Of a stretch of 64,000 nt of DNA, positions 18,471 through 27,534 are shown in pieces (the stretch's first letter is position 1; the number at the start of each line of letters is the position of its first letter). The notes below the pieces were generated by a model. The model saw only the letters and a list, made by a program, of their open reading frames with translations, was not told where the DNA came from and searched no databases. The position numbers were made by a program, and so were the translations under genes. Source of the DNA: Roseateles sp. YR242. Lineage in GTDB: Bacteria > Pseudomonadota > Gammaproteobacteria > Burkholderiales > Burkholderiaceae_C. The stretch is from assembly GCF_900109745.1 (NCBI RefSeq), contig NZ_FOAV01000003.1, positions 434,001 through 498,000 of the forward strand, written 5' to 3'.

Positions 18471-19370
18471 TCAGCGCCTTCCGTCCATTCCGTTGCGACG
18501 CACGCTCCAGGCCTGCAGTCCATTGATCGCCAGCAGCAGCGAGAACGAGAACACCAGCATCACCACGGCGATGGCGGTGGCGCCGACATAGTCGTACTGC
18601 TCCAGCTTGGTGATGATCATCAGGGGCGTGATCTCGCTGACCATGGGCATGTTGCCGGCGATGAAGATCACCGAGCCGTATTCACCCACCGCACGGGCAA
18701 ACGCCAGGGCAAAGCCGGTCAGTAGCGCGGGCGCCAGCATGGGCAGCACCACCAGGCGGAAGGCCTGCCAGCGGTGCGCACCCAGCGAGGCCGCGGCTTC
18801 TTCCAGCTCCGTGTCCAGGTCTTCCAGCACGGGCTGCACTGTGCGCACCACGAAGGGCAGGCCGATGAAGATCAGCGCCACCAGCACACCCAGCGGCGTG
18901 AAGGCGACCTTGATGCCCAGCGGCTCCAGGTGGCTGCCCAGCCAGCCATTGGGGGCGTAGAGCGCCGTCAGCGCGATACCGGCGACGGCGGTGGGCAGGG
19001 CAAAGGGCAGGTCGATCAGGGCGTCCACCAGCTTCTTGCCGAAGAAGTCATAACGCACCAGCGACCAGGCCAGGATGAAACCGAAGACCACATTGATGCC
19101 AGCCGCCAGCAGCGCGGCACCAAAGCTCAGGCGGTACGAAGCCAGCACGCGGGGTGAGGTGACGGCGGCCCAGAAGGCCTCCGCGCCATGGCCGGCAGAC
19201 TTGAAGAACACCGCGCACAGCGGGATCAGCACCAGCAGCGAGAGGTAGAACAGCGTGTAGCCCAGCGTCGGGGCAAAACCGGGCAGCACACGGCGGCGCT
19301 TGCGGACAGGCGCCGGCGGCGCCGACGCGGTGGAGAGGACGGCAGTGTTCATCGGAGCAGCGGTGGTCAT
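18471..19370 (-). CDS. cysT: sulfate/thiosulfate ABC transporter permease CysT (CysU)
   Basis: A 299-residue permease with six hydrophobic segments, the partner of CysW. The EAA loop reads [24 protein letters not shown], followed by the CysT-typical [21 protein letters not shown]. It starts 10 nt after the sbp stop and ends one base before cysW, so translation is probably coupled. Confidence 0.95.
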   Translation of the reverse strand: MTTAAPMNTAVLSTASAPPAPVRKRRRVLPGFAPTLGYTLFYLSLLVLIPLCAVFFKSAGHGAEAFWAAVTSPRVLASYRLSFGAALLAAGINVVFGFILAWSLVRYDFFGKKLVDALIDLPFALPTAVAGIALTALYAPNGWLGSHLEPLGIKVAFTPLGVLVALIFIGLPFVVRTVQPVLEDLDTELEEAAASLGAHRWQAFRLVVLPMLAPALLTGFALAFARAVGEYGSVIFIAGNMPMVSEITPLMIITKLEQYDYVGATAIAVVMLVFSFSLLLAINGLQAWSVRRNGMDGRR

Positions 19371-19380
19371 CGGGGCGCGA

Positions 19381-20460
19381 TCAGCGCTTCAGGGCAGCCA
19401 TGATCTGGTCGTACTGGCCGCCGTCCACAAAGTGGGTCTTGTAGACCTTGGCCCAGCCGCCCAGGGTCTGGTCCACGCCGAACAGCTTGATGGGCGCGAA
19501 GCGCTGGGCGTGCTTCTTGAAGACGTTGGGATCACGCGGTCGGAAATTGTTCTGGGCGATGATTTCCTGGGCCTCGGGGGTCCACAGGAAGTCCAGATAG
19601 GCCTTGGCCAGCGCGGCGGAACCCTTCTTGGCCGCCACCTTGTCCACCACCGCCACCGGCGCGTCGGCTTCGATGGAGATGCTGGGGTAGACCACCTCGA
19701 ACTGACCCTTGCCGAATTCGTTTTCGATCAGCTCGGCTTCGGATTCGAAGGTCAGCAGCACGTCGCCGATGCCGCGTTGGGTGAAGGTGGTGGTGGCGCC
19801 CCGGCCACCGCCGTCCAGCACCGGCACGTTGGCCAGGATGTGGGTGAGCAGGTCCTTGGCCTGGGCGTCCGTGCCGCCCTTGGCGATCACGCTGCCCCAG
19901 GCAGCCAGGTAGCCGTAGCGGCCGTTGCCGGTCACCTTGGGGTTGGGGATGATCACCTGCACGCCGGAGCGGGCCAGGTCATTCCAGTCCTTGATCTGCT
20001 TGGGGTTGCCCTTGCGCACCAGGAACAGCATGGTGGAGCTGTACGGGGCGGCGCCATTGGGGAAGCGCTGGCGCCAGTCGGGACCGGTCAGGCCTTTTTC
20101 AGCCAGGGTGTCCACGTCGGTGGCCTGATTCATGGTGACCACGTCGGCTTCCAGGCCGCCGATCACCGAGCCGATCTGCTTGGACGAACCGCCGTGCGAC
20201 TGGTTGATGGTGATGGTCTGGCCGGTCTTGCCCTTGTAGTAGGTCACAAAGGCCGGGTTGACCTGCTTGTACAGCTCGCGGGCCACGTCATAGGAGACGT
20301 TCAGGAGGGTGTTCGGAGCGGCGGCTTGCGCATGCGCGGGCTGCAGCGCCTGGGCGCCCAGCAGCGGCAGGGCAGCGGCGGCCAGCATCAGCGCATGGCG
20401 GCGGGTCACCTGGGCGGCGGTGCGGGCAAAGGGGCGGGCGCGGGAGCTGTTTTGGGACAT
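19381..20460 (-). CDS. sbp: sulfate ABC transporter substrate-binding protein
   Basis: A 359-residue periplasmic protein and the first gene of the sulfate operon. The N-terminus has a twin-arginine-like signal ([17 protein letters not shown]) before [21 protein letters not shown]. Binding-site segments [44 protein letters not shown] and [24 protein letters not shown] match Sbp/CysP. It is a diverged paralogue of the protein at 13341-14351, so two binding proteins may share one CysTWA transporter or have different anion preference. Confidence 0.95.
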   Translation of the reverse strand: MSQNSSRARPFARTAAQVTRRHALMLAAAALPLLGAQALQPAHAQAAAPNTLLNVSYDVARELYKQVNPAFVTYYKGKTGQTITINQSHGGSSKQIGSVIGGLEADVVTMNQATDVDTLAEKGLTGPDWRQRFPNGAAPYSSTMLFLVRKGNPKQIKDWNDLARSGVQVIIPNPKVTGNGRYGYLAAWGSVIAKGGTDAQAKDLLTHILANVPVLDGGGRGATTTFTQRGIGDVLLTFESEAELIENEFGKGQFEVVYPSISIEADAPVAVVDKVAAKKGSAALAKAYLDFLWTPEAQEIIAQNNFRPRDPNVFKKHAQRFAPIKLFGVDQTLGGWAKVYKTHFVDGGQYDQIMAALKR

Positions 20461-20515
20461 GGCAAGGGCGTGGCAGTCGACGGTCTTGTCGGGCTGCGTA
20501 GCTTGCCAAGAAGTC

Positions 20516-20569
20516 CTTATTCGCGGAACGATTGTTTAAGTATTTGCTTATCCCGAATAAGCAATAAGG
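20516..20569 (-). promoter_or_regulatory. candidate CysB-type operator of the sulfate operon
   Basis: CTTATTCG at 20516-20523 faces CGAATAAGC at 20554-20562, forming an inverted pair. GCTTAT (20546-20551) and AATAAGG (20563-20569) add further half-sites. It lies 56-110 bp before the sbp start codon. The GCTTATTCG word is shared with sites at 15447 and 22938. Confidence 0.55.
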
Positions 20570-20771
20570 CGAAAGACGCCAGGACCGTGGAGCAACTGCC
20601 CGAAGCGCCTCCCCCAGACCCCGAGGGCAGCCACTCCACGTCCTGGGCTTTCACCATGCGACTCCGGCGCGTGGCGCCGGCGGGGCCTTCCATGGAAAGG
20701 GCGCCCCGTACCGGTAGTCTGGGCGAGTGGCGCTACGCCGGCCAATCAGCAATCGGCCTATGCAAGTGAGG

Positions 20772-20832
20772 GCGCCGCATAAGAGCGCCGCATACAGGTG
20801 CCGCATCCCGGGGTCGCATCGGGGTGCCACAT
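20772..20832. repeat. short GCGCCGCAT-type repeat array
   Basis: Three near-identical 9-base words, GCGCCGCAT, GCGCCGCAT and GTGCCGCAT, recur with a 13-bp period (20772, 20785, 20798). Weaker copies follow at 20813 and 20824. Confidence 0.65.
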
Positions 20833-20962
20833 CAGGCGGGGGGGCGTCCCCCGTATCTCCTTAGTCCGACGGGTGAACTGGCTGGCGCCTTGCTGGCAAC
20901 TGGGCTAGGCTGGACACATCCTCCACCGGCTTGCAGTCACCCGTACAGAGGCAGCGCCCACC

Positions 20963-21466
20963 ATGATGATCGCCCCGATTCCGGACAATGAAGCCGAGCG
21001 CATGCAGGCCCTTCGGGCGCTGCTGATTCTGGATACGCCGCCGGAGGAGCGGTTTGACCGCATCGTCCAGTTTGCGGCCGAGGAGTTCGCTGTGCCGATT
21101 GCGCTGCTGACCATGGTGGACACCAACCGGCAGTGGTTCAAGGCTCGTTTCGGGCTGGCTGTTTGCGAGACCGGCCGGGACGCGTCCTTCTGTAGCCATG
21201 CCATCCACGCGCCGGAGGTGATGGTGATCAGCGATGCCACGCTGGACCCGCGTTTTGCGGGCAACCCGATGGTGCTGGGCCCGCCCTACATCCGTTTCTA
21301 TGCCGGTGCGCCGCTGGAGGTACAGCCGGGCGTGCGGGTGGGGACTTTGTGCCTGATCGATCGGCGACGACGAACGCTGGACGACACCGATCTGGCCATC
21401 CTGAAGACGTTGCGAGATCTGGCGGTCTCGGAGTTTCTGGATCAGACCCAGGTAGAGGAAGCGTGA
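20963..21466 (+). CDS. GAF domain protein
   Basis: A 167-residue protein made of one GAF domain: NEAERMQALRALLILDTPPEERFDRIVQFAA, DTNRQWFKARFGL, ASFCSHAI and GAPLEVQPGVRVGTLCLIDRRRR. This subtype often forms the N-terminal sensor of diguanylate cyclases or histidine kinases; here it stands alone. Its stop overlaps the start of a receiver-like gene (TGATG), so the two are translationally coupled and may act as a split sensor-receiver pair. The ligand is unknown. Confidence 0.9.
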   Translation: MMIAPIPDNEAERMQALRALLILDTPPEERFDRIVQFAAEEFAVPIALLTMVDTNRQWFKARFGLAVCETGRDASFCSHAIHAPEVMVISDATLDPRFAGNPMVLGPPYIRFYAGAPLEVQPGVRVGTLCLIDRRRRTLDDTDLAILKTLRDLAVSEFLDQTQVEEA

Positions 21467-21927
21467 TGCCGCGACAAGCCCAACTGCTCCTGGTGGATCC
21501 TCACTCCCTCTTCCGTCGCACGGTCGCCCTGGTGGCGCGCCAGCTGCAGGTGGCGGAGGTGCATGAATGCAGCAGCCATGATGCGGCGCAACGGCTGCTG
21601 GAATTTCAGCCCATGGACGGGCTGCTGGTGGACATCGGTGGGGGGCTGGACGCCCTGGCGCTGGTGCAGAGTGTGCGGGCGGGCGCCTTGCGCTGCCCGC
21701 CGGCCATGCCCATTGCCCTCACGGCCGAGGCCTGTGACGTGGCCACGGCCCAGCTTTACAAAGAGCTGGAAATCCGCCGCATCATGCTCAAGCCGTTCAA
21801 AGTCAAAACGGCCTTGGAAGTCATCCAGGACCTCGCGGGACTTGGGCCCCCCAGTCGCTTCGCTCCTACCCCCGAGGGGCGCCACCCATCGGTCAGGGAG
21901 ACCCTGACCAAGGGCGTTGCTGGATAA
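21466..21927 (+). CDS. CheY-like receiver protein
   Basis: A 153-residue protein with a receiver fold: LLLVDPHSLFRRTVALVARQL, a probable phosphoacceptor Asp in GLLVDIGGG, the Thr in IALTAEA and the Lys in MLKPFK. One of the two acidic-pocket residues usually found after strand 1 is replaced (VDP rather than DD), so metal binding may be altered. There is no output domain. The ATG overlaps the preceding GAF gene's stop by one base. Confidence 0.8.
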   Translation: MPRQAQLLLVDPHSLFRRTVALVARQLQVAEVHECSSHDAAQRLLEFQPMDGLLVDIGGGLDALALVQSVRAGALRCPPAMPIALTAEACDVATAQLYKELEIRRIMLKPFKVKTALEVIQDLAGLGPPSRFAPTPEGRHPSVRETLTKGVAG

Positions 21928-21970
21928 GTCGGGCCTTTGGCCCTTGGGCGGTCGCTGTGCGACCGGCCGG

Positions 21971-22783
21971 TCACTCTGTCCAGTATTGAGAGAGCCAGGG
22001 CGTGGGGCGGACGTAGCGGGTCAAGTGCTTCCAGCGGTGCTTCACGCCCTTGGCAAAGGTGCCTTTGAAATGGTCCCAGGGGCTTTCGAAGGCCGGTTGC
22101 TGATCGGTCCAGCGGCCCACCATCACATCGCTGGGGTTGGGGCCGCCCGGGAAGGTGACGATCTTGGCGCCCTTGGGCAGCTTGGCCGCCTTGAAGTAGC
22201 GCAGCGGGAACGGCGGCAGGCAGTGCAGACGGAAGTGGCGCGTCCACGTCGGAGGCCAGAACTTGATGCCGCCAGGCACCGAGGCCGTCACGAAATGCTG
22301 CTCAAAGCCATGGCGGTCAGCCACGCCCTGCGGGTCGGCACGGAACTGGGCAATGATGTGCGGGTACTTGCCCACCGGGAACCGGAAGACCGAAGTCTGG
22401 CCCAGCTTGCGCATCGGCTTGGCCCAGTTGCGAGCCAGCACCACATCATCCGGATCACCATGCGTGAAATAACCGTCGATGTTGTCCACCAGCACCGAGT
22501 CCAGGTCGATGAACAGCACCGGGCCCGACAGGCCGGTCGTGGGGCCCAGGTCCGAACCCCACATCACCAGCTTGCGCCACTTGCCCATGGACTTCTTGGG
22601 CCATTCACAACCCAGCTCCGGCAGGTCAAAGGCATCCACCTCCGGGCGGATGCCTTCCTTGTTGTCGGTGAGGCACACCAGGCGGAAGTCACCCGTGACG
22701 TGACGGCGCAGCATGCCGTAGAGCCGGTTCACATAGTCCGCCCCGTAGGCCGTGCCCCACTTCACACAGATGACTTGTTTCAT
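21971..22783 (-). CDS. glycosyltransferase-like protein with DLD motif
   Basis: A 270-residue cytoplasmic protein. The opening MKQVICVKWGTAYGADYVNRLYGML and VLFIDLDSVLVDNID (a DxD-type metal/nucleotide-sugar motif) are typical of GT-A fold transferases. NPSDVMVGRW near the C-terminus is also seen in such proteins. The ATG at 22783 follows GGAGTGGTGGGGA; an in-frame ATG at 22894 has no ribosome site. The acceptor is unknown, and no polysaccharide operon is adjacent. Confidence 0.7.
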   Translation of the reverse strand: MKQVICVKWGTAYGADYVNRLYGMLRRHVTGDFRLVCLTDNKEGIRPEVDAFDLPELGCEWPKKSMGKWRKLVMWGSDLGPTTGLSGPVLFIDLDSVLVDNIDGYFTHGDPDDVVLARNWAKPMRKLGQTSVFRFPVGKYPHIIAQFRADPQGVADRHGFEQHFVTASVPGGIKFWPPTWTRHFRLHCLPPFPLRYFKAAKLPKGAKIVTFPGGPNPSDVMVGRWTDQQPAFESPWDHFKGTFAKGVKHRWKHLTRYVRPTPWLSQYWTE

Positions 22784-22923
22784 TCCCCACCACTCCAGGA
22801 CGGCTCGCCGTCTCGTCAAAACTTGCAGACTGTATAGAGATCCGAGGTCAGTCAGATCGTCTCTTCCCACCGCTTCATGCGAGGGCGACACCATATCAGA
22901 GTCAGCCTATAGACGATAAACAT

Positions 22924-22946
22924 GCTTATTCATGCTGGCTTATTCG
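22924..22946 (+). promoter_or_regulatory. candidate CysB-type operator before the TauD-like gene
   Basis: Two direct words, GCTTATTCA at 22924-22932 and GGCTTATTCG at 22937-22946, spaced 14 bp apart, end 37 bp before the start codon. They match the word found at the other sulfur promoters. Confidence 0.55.
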
Positions 22947-22983
22947 TTTGCGTTGGGAGGCGGGATTTCTAGAGTCGGCAGGC

Positions 22984-23913
22984 ATGACTGCCATTGCCCT
23001 CCCCCCTTCCGCCCGGGCGTCCTCCCACAGCCCAGCCGCCCCGGCCGGCCCGAGTGACGCTTTCGAGATTCGCCCCTTCGACGCCGCGCTAGGCGCCGAG
23101 GTGCTGGGGCTGGATCTGAACCAACCGCTGGCGGACGATGATTTCGCCCGGCTGCACCGCGCCCATCTGGACCATCACGTGCTGGTGTTTCGTGACCAGC
23201 GCATCTCGCCAGTCGCCCATGTGAGCTTCAGCCGCCGCTGGGGGCCGCTGGAGGTGCATGTGCTGCGCAACTTCCAGCTGCCGGGCCATCCGGAGATCCT
23301 GCAGGTGTCCAACCTGCGCGATGAGGCTGGCCAGCCGCTGGGCCTGGGAGACGCGGGCGTCTTCTGGCATTCGGACCTCTCCTACAAGGAAAAACCCAGC
23401 CTCGGCTCCCTGCTGCATGCGCAGGAGCTGCCTGCCGAGGGTGGAGACACCCTGTTTGCCAACCAGCATCTGGCCTACGAGCAATTGCCCCAGGCGCTGA
23501 AGATCGCGATTGAGGGCCGCAAGGCCGAGCACAGCTACCTGGCCCGCTATGAAGAGCTGCGCCTGCGCAACCCCTGGCGGCCCCGGCTGAGCGACGCGCA
23601 GATCGCCGAGGTGAAACCCGCCGTGCACCCGGTGGTGCGCATCCATCCCGAGACCGGCCGCCGCGCCCTGTTCGTGAGCGAGCACTTCACGACCCGTATC
23701 GTGGGCCTGCCGGACGACGAGAGCCGGGATCTGCTGGCCCAGCTCTTCGACCACAGCACACGGCCGCGTCTGGTCTACCGCCACCGTTGGCAGCCGCATG
23801 ACCTGGTGTTCTGGGACAACCGCTCGCTGCTGCATCTGGCCAGCGGCTGCCCGCCGACCCTGCGCCGCCACCTCCATCGCACCACGGTGGAAGGTGACGC
23901 CACGCTGGGCTGA
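22984..23913 (+). CDS. TauD/TfdA family Fe(II)/2-oxoglutarate dioxygenase
   Basis: A 309-residue dioxygenase. The iron ligands are visible as His129 and Asp131 in FWHSDLSY and the distal His298 in HLHRTTVEG. FEIRPFDAALGAEVLGLDL is the usual N-terminal strand. TauD releases sulfite from taurine; related enzymes act on alkyl sulfates and sulfonates. The next three genes encode a sulfonate-type ABC transporter, which supports a role in organosulfur use, but the substrate is not proven. The ATG at 22984 is preferred over 22948 because the extra residues are not family-like. Confidence 0.9.
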   Translation: MTAIALPPSARASSHSPAAPAGPSDAFEIRPFDAALGAEVLGLDLNQPLADDDFARLHRAHLDHHVLVFRDQRISPVAHVSFSRRWGPLEVHVLRNFQLPGHPEILQVSNLRDEAGQPLGLGDAGVFWHSDLSYKEKPSLGSLLHAQELPAEGGDTLFANQHLAYEQLPQALKIAIEGRKAEHSYLARYEELRLRNPWRPRLSDAQIAEVKPAVHPVVRIHPETGRRALFVSEHFTTRIVGLPDDESRDLLAQLFDHSTRPRLVYRHRWQPHDLVFWDNRSLLHLASGCPPTLRRHLHRTTVEGDATLG

Positions 23914-24069
23914 GGCCCGGTCCATCTGGAGCGGTTCCTCCAGCCCATTCATCTGTCCATTCGTGCGGCCATTGATCCGGCGATTCGTGGTGCCGACTCG
24001 TCCAGTCCGTCTCTGCAGCACGCTTCCCCAGTTCGTCGTCCGTTTCCTTTCTCTCCAGAGAGCAACACC

Positions 24070-25068
24070 ATGAAACGCATGATCGCCACGGCGCTGGCCG
24101 CCGCCTTGGGCCTGACGGCCCTGTCCGCCCGGGCCGAGGGCCAGCTTCGCATTGCCGAGCAGTTCGGCATCGTCTATTTGCTGCTCAACGTGGCGCAGGA
24201 CCAGAAGCTGATCGAGAAGCATGGCAAGGCGGAAGGGGTGGATATCCGTGTGCAGACCGTGCAGCTCTCCGGCGGCCCTGCCATCAACGAGGCACTGTTG
24301 TCCGGCAGCATCGACGTGGCCGGTGCCGGCGTAGGCCCGCTGCTGACGCTGTGGGACCGCACCTATGGCAAGCAGAACGTGCGCGGCATCGCCTCGCTGG
24401 GCAACTTCCCCTACTACCTGACCAGCAGCAATCCGGCGGTCAAGACGATCGCGGACTTCGGCGACAAGGACCGCATCGCGCTGCCAGCGGTGGGGGTGTC
24501 GGTGCAGTCCCGCATCCTGCAACTGGCGGCGGCCCGACAGTGGGGCGACGCGCAGTTCAACCGGCTGGACCGCCTGCAGGTGGCCCTGCCCCATCCGGAG
24601 GCCACCGCCGCGCTGATCAAGGGCGGTACCGAGATCAACGCCCACTTCGGCAATCCGCCTTTCCAGGAGCAGGGCCTCGCCGGCAACCCGGCGGTGCATG
24701 TGGTGCTCAACAGCTACCAGGTGCTGGGCGGGCCGGCCTCGGCCACGGTGCTCTACACCACCGAGAAGTTCCGCAAGGAGAACCCGAAGACCTACAAGGC
24801 GTTTGTCGCCGCGCTGGCCGAGGCGGCCGCCTTCATCACCAAGAACCCGGAGCAGGCGGCAGACATCTATCAGCGCAATGAAGGGTCCAAGGTGCCGCGG
24901 GAGCTGTTGCTCAAGGTGATCAAGAACCCGGAAGTCCAGTTCAAGATCACGCCGGAGAACACCTTCGCGCTGGCGGCGTTCATGCACCGTGTGGGCGCGA
25001 TCAAGAACAAGCCGTCGTCAGCGAAGGACTATTTCTTCGACGATCCGCACAATGCCTCGGGCAGCTGA
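24070..25068 (+). CDS. sulfonate/taurine-type ABC transporter substrate-binding protein
   Basis: A 332-residue periplasmic binding protein of the SsuA/TauA/NrtA type. A short signal peptide (MKRMIATALAAALGLTALSARA) precedes QLRIAEQFGIVYLLLNVAQDQKLIEKHG. GGPAINEALLSGSIDVAGAGVGPLLTLWD is a family hallmark. Its place between a TauD-like enzyme and an ABC ATPase/permease pair suggests an organosulfur ligand. Confidence 0.92.
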   Translation: MKRMIATALAAALGLTALSARAEGQLRIAEQFGIVYLLLNVAQDQKLIEKHGKAEGVDIRVQTVQLSGGPAINEALLSGSIDVAGAGVGPLLTLWDRTYGKQNVRGIASLGNFPYYLTSSNPAVKTIADFGDKDRIALPAVGVSVQSRILQLAAARQWGDAQFNRLDRLQVALPHPEATAALIKGGTEINAHFGNPPFQEQGLAGNPAVHVVLNSYQVLGGPASATVLYTTEKFRKENPKTYKAFVAALAEAAAFITKNPEQAADIYQRNEGSKVPRELLLKVIKNPEVQFKITPENTFALAAFMHRVGAIKNKPSSAKDYFFDDPHNASGS

Positions 25069-25080
25069 TCGGGACCCACG

Positions 25081-25845
25081 ATGAGCGCCGCAGCGGAGTT
25101 CGTGTTGCAGGCACGCCTGCGTGTGGAAGGGCTCAGCCTGGAATACCGCAGCGAGGACCGGGTGGTCCGGGCCACGCACAGGGTGGATTTCGAGGTCTAT
25201 CCGTCCGAGCGGTTTGTGCTGCTGGGCGCATCCGGTTGCGGCAAGTCCTCCCTGCTGAAGGCCGTGGGCGGCTTTCTGGCGCCGACCGAAGGACGCATCT
25301 TGCTGGAGGGCGAAGCCGTGCGTGGTCCGGGGCCGGACCGGGTCGCGGTGTTCCAGGAATTCGACCAGCTGCCGCCCTGGAAGACGGTGCTGGACAACGT
25401 GGCCTTCCCCTTGATCGCGTCCCGCAAGAAGAGCCGGTCCCAGGCGCGTGACCACGCGCGCGATTGGCTGGGCCGCGTCGGCCTGGCCGACTTCGCCCAG
25501 GCCTTTCCGCACCAGCTCTCGGGCGGCATGAAGCAGCGTGTGGCCATTGCCCGCGCGTTGGCCATGGCGCCCCGCATGCTGTTGATGGACGAGCCGTTCG
25601 CGGCACTGGACGCGCTCACCCGCCGCCGCATGCAGGATGAACTGCTGGCGCTGTGGGAGCAGGAGCGCTTCACGCTGCTGTTCGTCACGCATTCCATCGA
25701 GGAGGCCTTGAACCTGGGCCATCGCATCCTCGTGCTGTCGCCGCACCCGGGCCGTGTGCGGGCGGAATTCAATGCGCAGGGGCTCAGCGCCACCCAGCGC
25801 CAGGCGCTGGGCCAGCGCATCGAACAATTGCTGTTTGAGCGATGA
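25081..25845 (+). CDS. ABC transporter ATP-binding protein (SsuB/TauB type)
   Basis: A 254-residue ATPase. Walker A is GASGCGKSS, the Q-loop is VFQEFDQLPPW (Asp-Gln variation common in this branch), the signature is LSGGMKQRVAIARAL, Walker B is MLLMDEPFAALD and the switch is FVTHSIEEAL. It starts 12 nt after the binding protein and overlaps the permease start by four bases (ATGA). Confidence 0.93.
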   Translation: MSAAAEFVLQARLRVEGLSLEYRSEDRVVRATHRVDFEVYPSERFVLLGASGCGKSSLLKAVGGFLAPTEGRILLEGEAVRGPGPDRVAVFQEFDQLPPWKTVLDNVAFPLIASRKKSRSQARDHARDWLGRVGLADFAQAFPHQLSGGMKQRVAIARALAMAPRMLLMDEPFAALDALTRRRMQDELLALWEQERFTLLFVTHSIEEALNLGHRILVLSPHPGRVRAEFNAQGLSATQRQALGQRIEQLLFER

Positions 25846-26912
25846 ACGCCACGACCCTGCCCACGGTCCGTGCCCTTGCGGGGACGCAGAGCCCGTACGC
25901 GCCGGATCCCATGGGTCCCGTTGACCTGATGGATCCGCTTGATTCGCTTGATTCGCCTGCTGTCCAGAAGACACGGGACGTTGCAGGCGGCACCGCTGCT
26001 GACGACGCTGCCGAAACCCACAAGCCCTGCAGCGTCGACGGATGCTCGCGGCAGGTCCACCCCGACATCCGGCCCGACCGGTTGCTGGCGCCACAGGCCT
26101 ACGTAGCGCCAGCCTCGCCACCCGTGTCGCTCTGGCGTCGTGCGCTGGATTCCAACAGCTGGCGCCAGGCGACGCTGCTGGTGTTGTTGGCGGCGCTCTG
26201 GGAGGTGGCCGCACGTACGGCGGGCAACGACTTGCTGTTGCCTACCTTCAGCGCGGCCGCGCTGGCGCTGTGGCAAGGCCTCGCCAGCGGCGAGCTGCTG
26301 TTGCGCGCCGGGATTTCGCTCCAGCTGCTGCTGCAAGGTTATGCGCTCGGCGTGGTGCTGGCCCTGGGCCTGACCGCGCTGGCCACGGCCTCGCGCTGGG
26401 GCCGCGACTTGCTGGCCAGCCTGACGGCCATGTTCAACCCCTTGCCTGCCATCGCGCTGCTGCCCTTGGCGCTGCTGTGGTTCGGGTTGGGGGCACGCAG
26501 CCTGATCTTTGTGCTGGTCCACGCGGTGTTGTGGCCGCTGGCACTCGCCGCGTCAGCCGGTTTTGCCGCCGTGCCCGAGACCTTGCGCATGGCCGGCCGC
26601 AACTACGGGCTCACCGGTCCGCGCTACGTGCTGCAGATCCTGATGCCGGCGGCCTTGCCGTCGGTGCTGGCCGGCCTGCGAGTGAGCTGGGCCTTTGCCT
26701 GGCGCACCCTCATTGCCGCCGAGCTGTTCTTCGGGGCGTCCTCGGGCCAGGGCGGCCTGGGCTGGTACATCTTTCAGAACCGCAACGAGCTGATGACGGA
26801 CCACGTGTTCGCCGGCCTGGCCCTGGTCATCCTCATCGGGTGGCTGGCCGAGCGGCTGGTGTTCAGCACGGTGGAGCGCTGGACGGTGCGGCGCTGGGGC
26901 ATGCAGCGGTAA
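25842..26912 (+). CDS. ABC transporter permease (SsuC/TauC type) with long N-terminal extension
   Basis: A 356-residue permease. The C-terminal 250 residues hold six hydrophobic segments and the EAA loop PETLRMAGRNYGLTGPRYVLQILMPAALPSVLAGLR, as in TauC/SsuC. Before the first membrane helix there is an unusual polar extension of about 105 residues with repeated MDP/LDSLDS-like words, absent from typical family members of 250-280 residues. A later start is possible, but the overlap with the ATPase stop supports the ATG used. Confidence 0.88.
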   Translation: MNATTLPTVRALAGTQSPYAPDPMGPVDLMDPLDSLDSPAVQKTRDVAGGTAADDAAETHKPCSVDGCSRQVHPDIRPDRLLAPQAYVAPASPPVSLWRRALDSNSWRQATLLVLLAALWEVAARTAGNDLLLPTFSAAALALWQGLASGELLLRAGISLQLLLQGYALGVVLALGLTALATASRWGRDLLASLTAMFNPLPAIALLPLALLWFGLGARSLIFVLVHAVLWPLALAASAGFAAVPETLRMAGRNYGLTGPRYVLQILMPAALPSVLAGLRVSWAFAWRTLIAAELFFGASSGQGGLGWYIFQNRNELMTDHVFAGLALVILIGWLAERLVFSTVERWTVRRWGMQR

Positions 26913-27010
26913 CGCTGGCGCAGAACGCAGGCGCAGGAAGCGGGCACCGTCAGCAGGGAACGACAACGGATACCGGATACGGCGAGTAGGCAGCATGAGC
27001 AAGCACCAAA

Positions 27011-27038
27011 AGGAAACGCCCCGGCCGAGGCCGGGGCG
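27011..27038 (-). terminator. GC-rich hairpin, terminator-like on the minus strand
   Basis: An 8-10-bp perfect GC stem (CGCCCCGGCC with GGCCGGGGCG). Read leftward it is followed by a T-rich tract (complement of 27003-27016). Rightward the tail is not T-rich, so it fits a leftward transcript better, though it may also slow transcripts leaving the transporter operon. Confidence 0.55.
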
Positions 27039-27064
27039 CTTGCTCGCATCGGATGACAAGGTGA

Positions 27065-27256
27065 TCAGTTCATCTGGGTCGTCTCCATCCTCCATCGTTG
27101 GGCATTGGCGGAAGAAACCCCGTGTCGCGTCGGTGGCGTGCCCGCCTTGGCACGAGACCGCTCGGGCAGACCCAGCATGGCGGCAGTCGTGGCAATGATG
27201 AGCTGTGCGCGGTCTGACAGTGCGTGGCGGGCCGGCGCTAAACGGTGAATCGACAT
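27065..27256 (-). CDS. possible small protein, 63 residues
   Basis: A short basic frame (MSIHRLAPARHALSDRAQL at the start) followed directly by a leftward terminator-like hairpin. There is no clear ribosome site and I recognise no family. Reported only because of the terminator placement; it may not be real. Confidence 0.25.
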   Translation of the reverse strand: MSIHRLAPARHALSDRAQLIIATTAAMLGLPERSRAKAGTPPTRHGVSSANAQRWRMETTQMN

Positions 27257-27534
27257 GGATCACAGCTTAGAAAAGCCCACGCGCCTTGCGAAGGAAGGCT
27301 TGTTCATATGGATGTGAGCATTTCGTAGGGACAGGCGCCGATCCTGCCGGGAGACCGGCATGACGTTCCGGGTTATGCGGTGTCGGTATAAGCTCCTGCG
27401 GAAACCGTGTTTGGCCGCCACAGCGAAGGCTCGCTACCCTGCCCGGTTTTGCCCGCGCGCCGTGCTACCCGCCTGGTCGCGTAGAGGCTTGTTCCGAGAT
27501 CCCACCAGGATCCACAAGGATTCAAGGAGACAGC

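Larger units (their letters stand above)
20461..20962. other. divergent intergenic region between sbp and the GAF gene
   Basis: The half next to sbp holds a cluster of TTATTCG/CGAATAA words (20516-20569), probably the operon promoter. The rest contains a short imperfect repeat array at 20772-20832 and no supportable gene. Confidence 0.6.
26913..27534. other. 622-bp interval before the cystathionine synthase gene
   Basis: It contains a GC-rich hairpin (27017-27038) and a possible 63-codon leftward frame. The 270 bp before the next gene hold no gene and no riboswitch that I recognise. Confidence 0.5.

Noticed and set aside
19300-20769. 489-codon plus-strand frame
   Set aside because: Antisense to sbp; no family match.
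23089-24987. 632-codon minus-strand frame
   Set aside because: Antisense to the TauD-like and binding-protein genes, both of which have clear family motifs; long antisense frames are common at this GC content.
27260-27534. Possible riboswitch before cystathionine beta-synthase
   Set aside because: The leader is long enough, but I could not match any SAM or SAH riboswitch core by eye.
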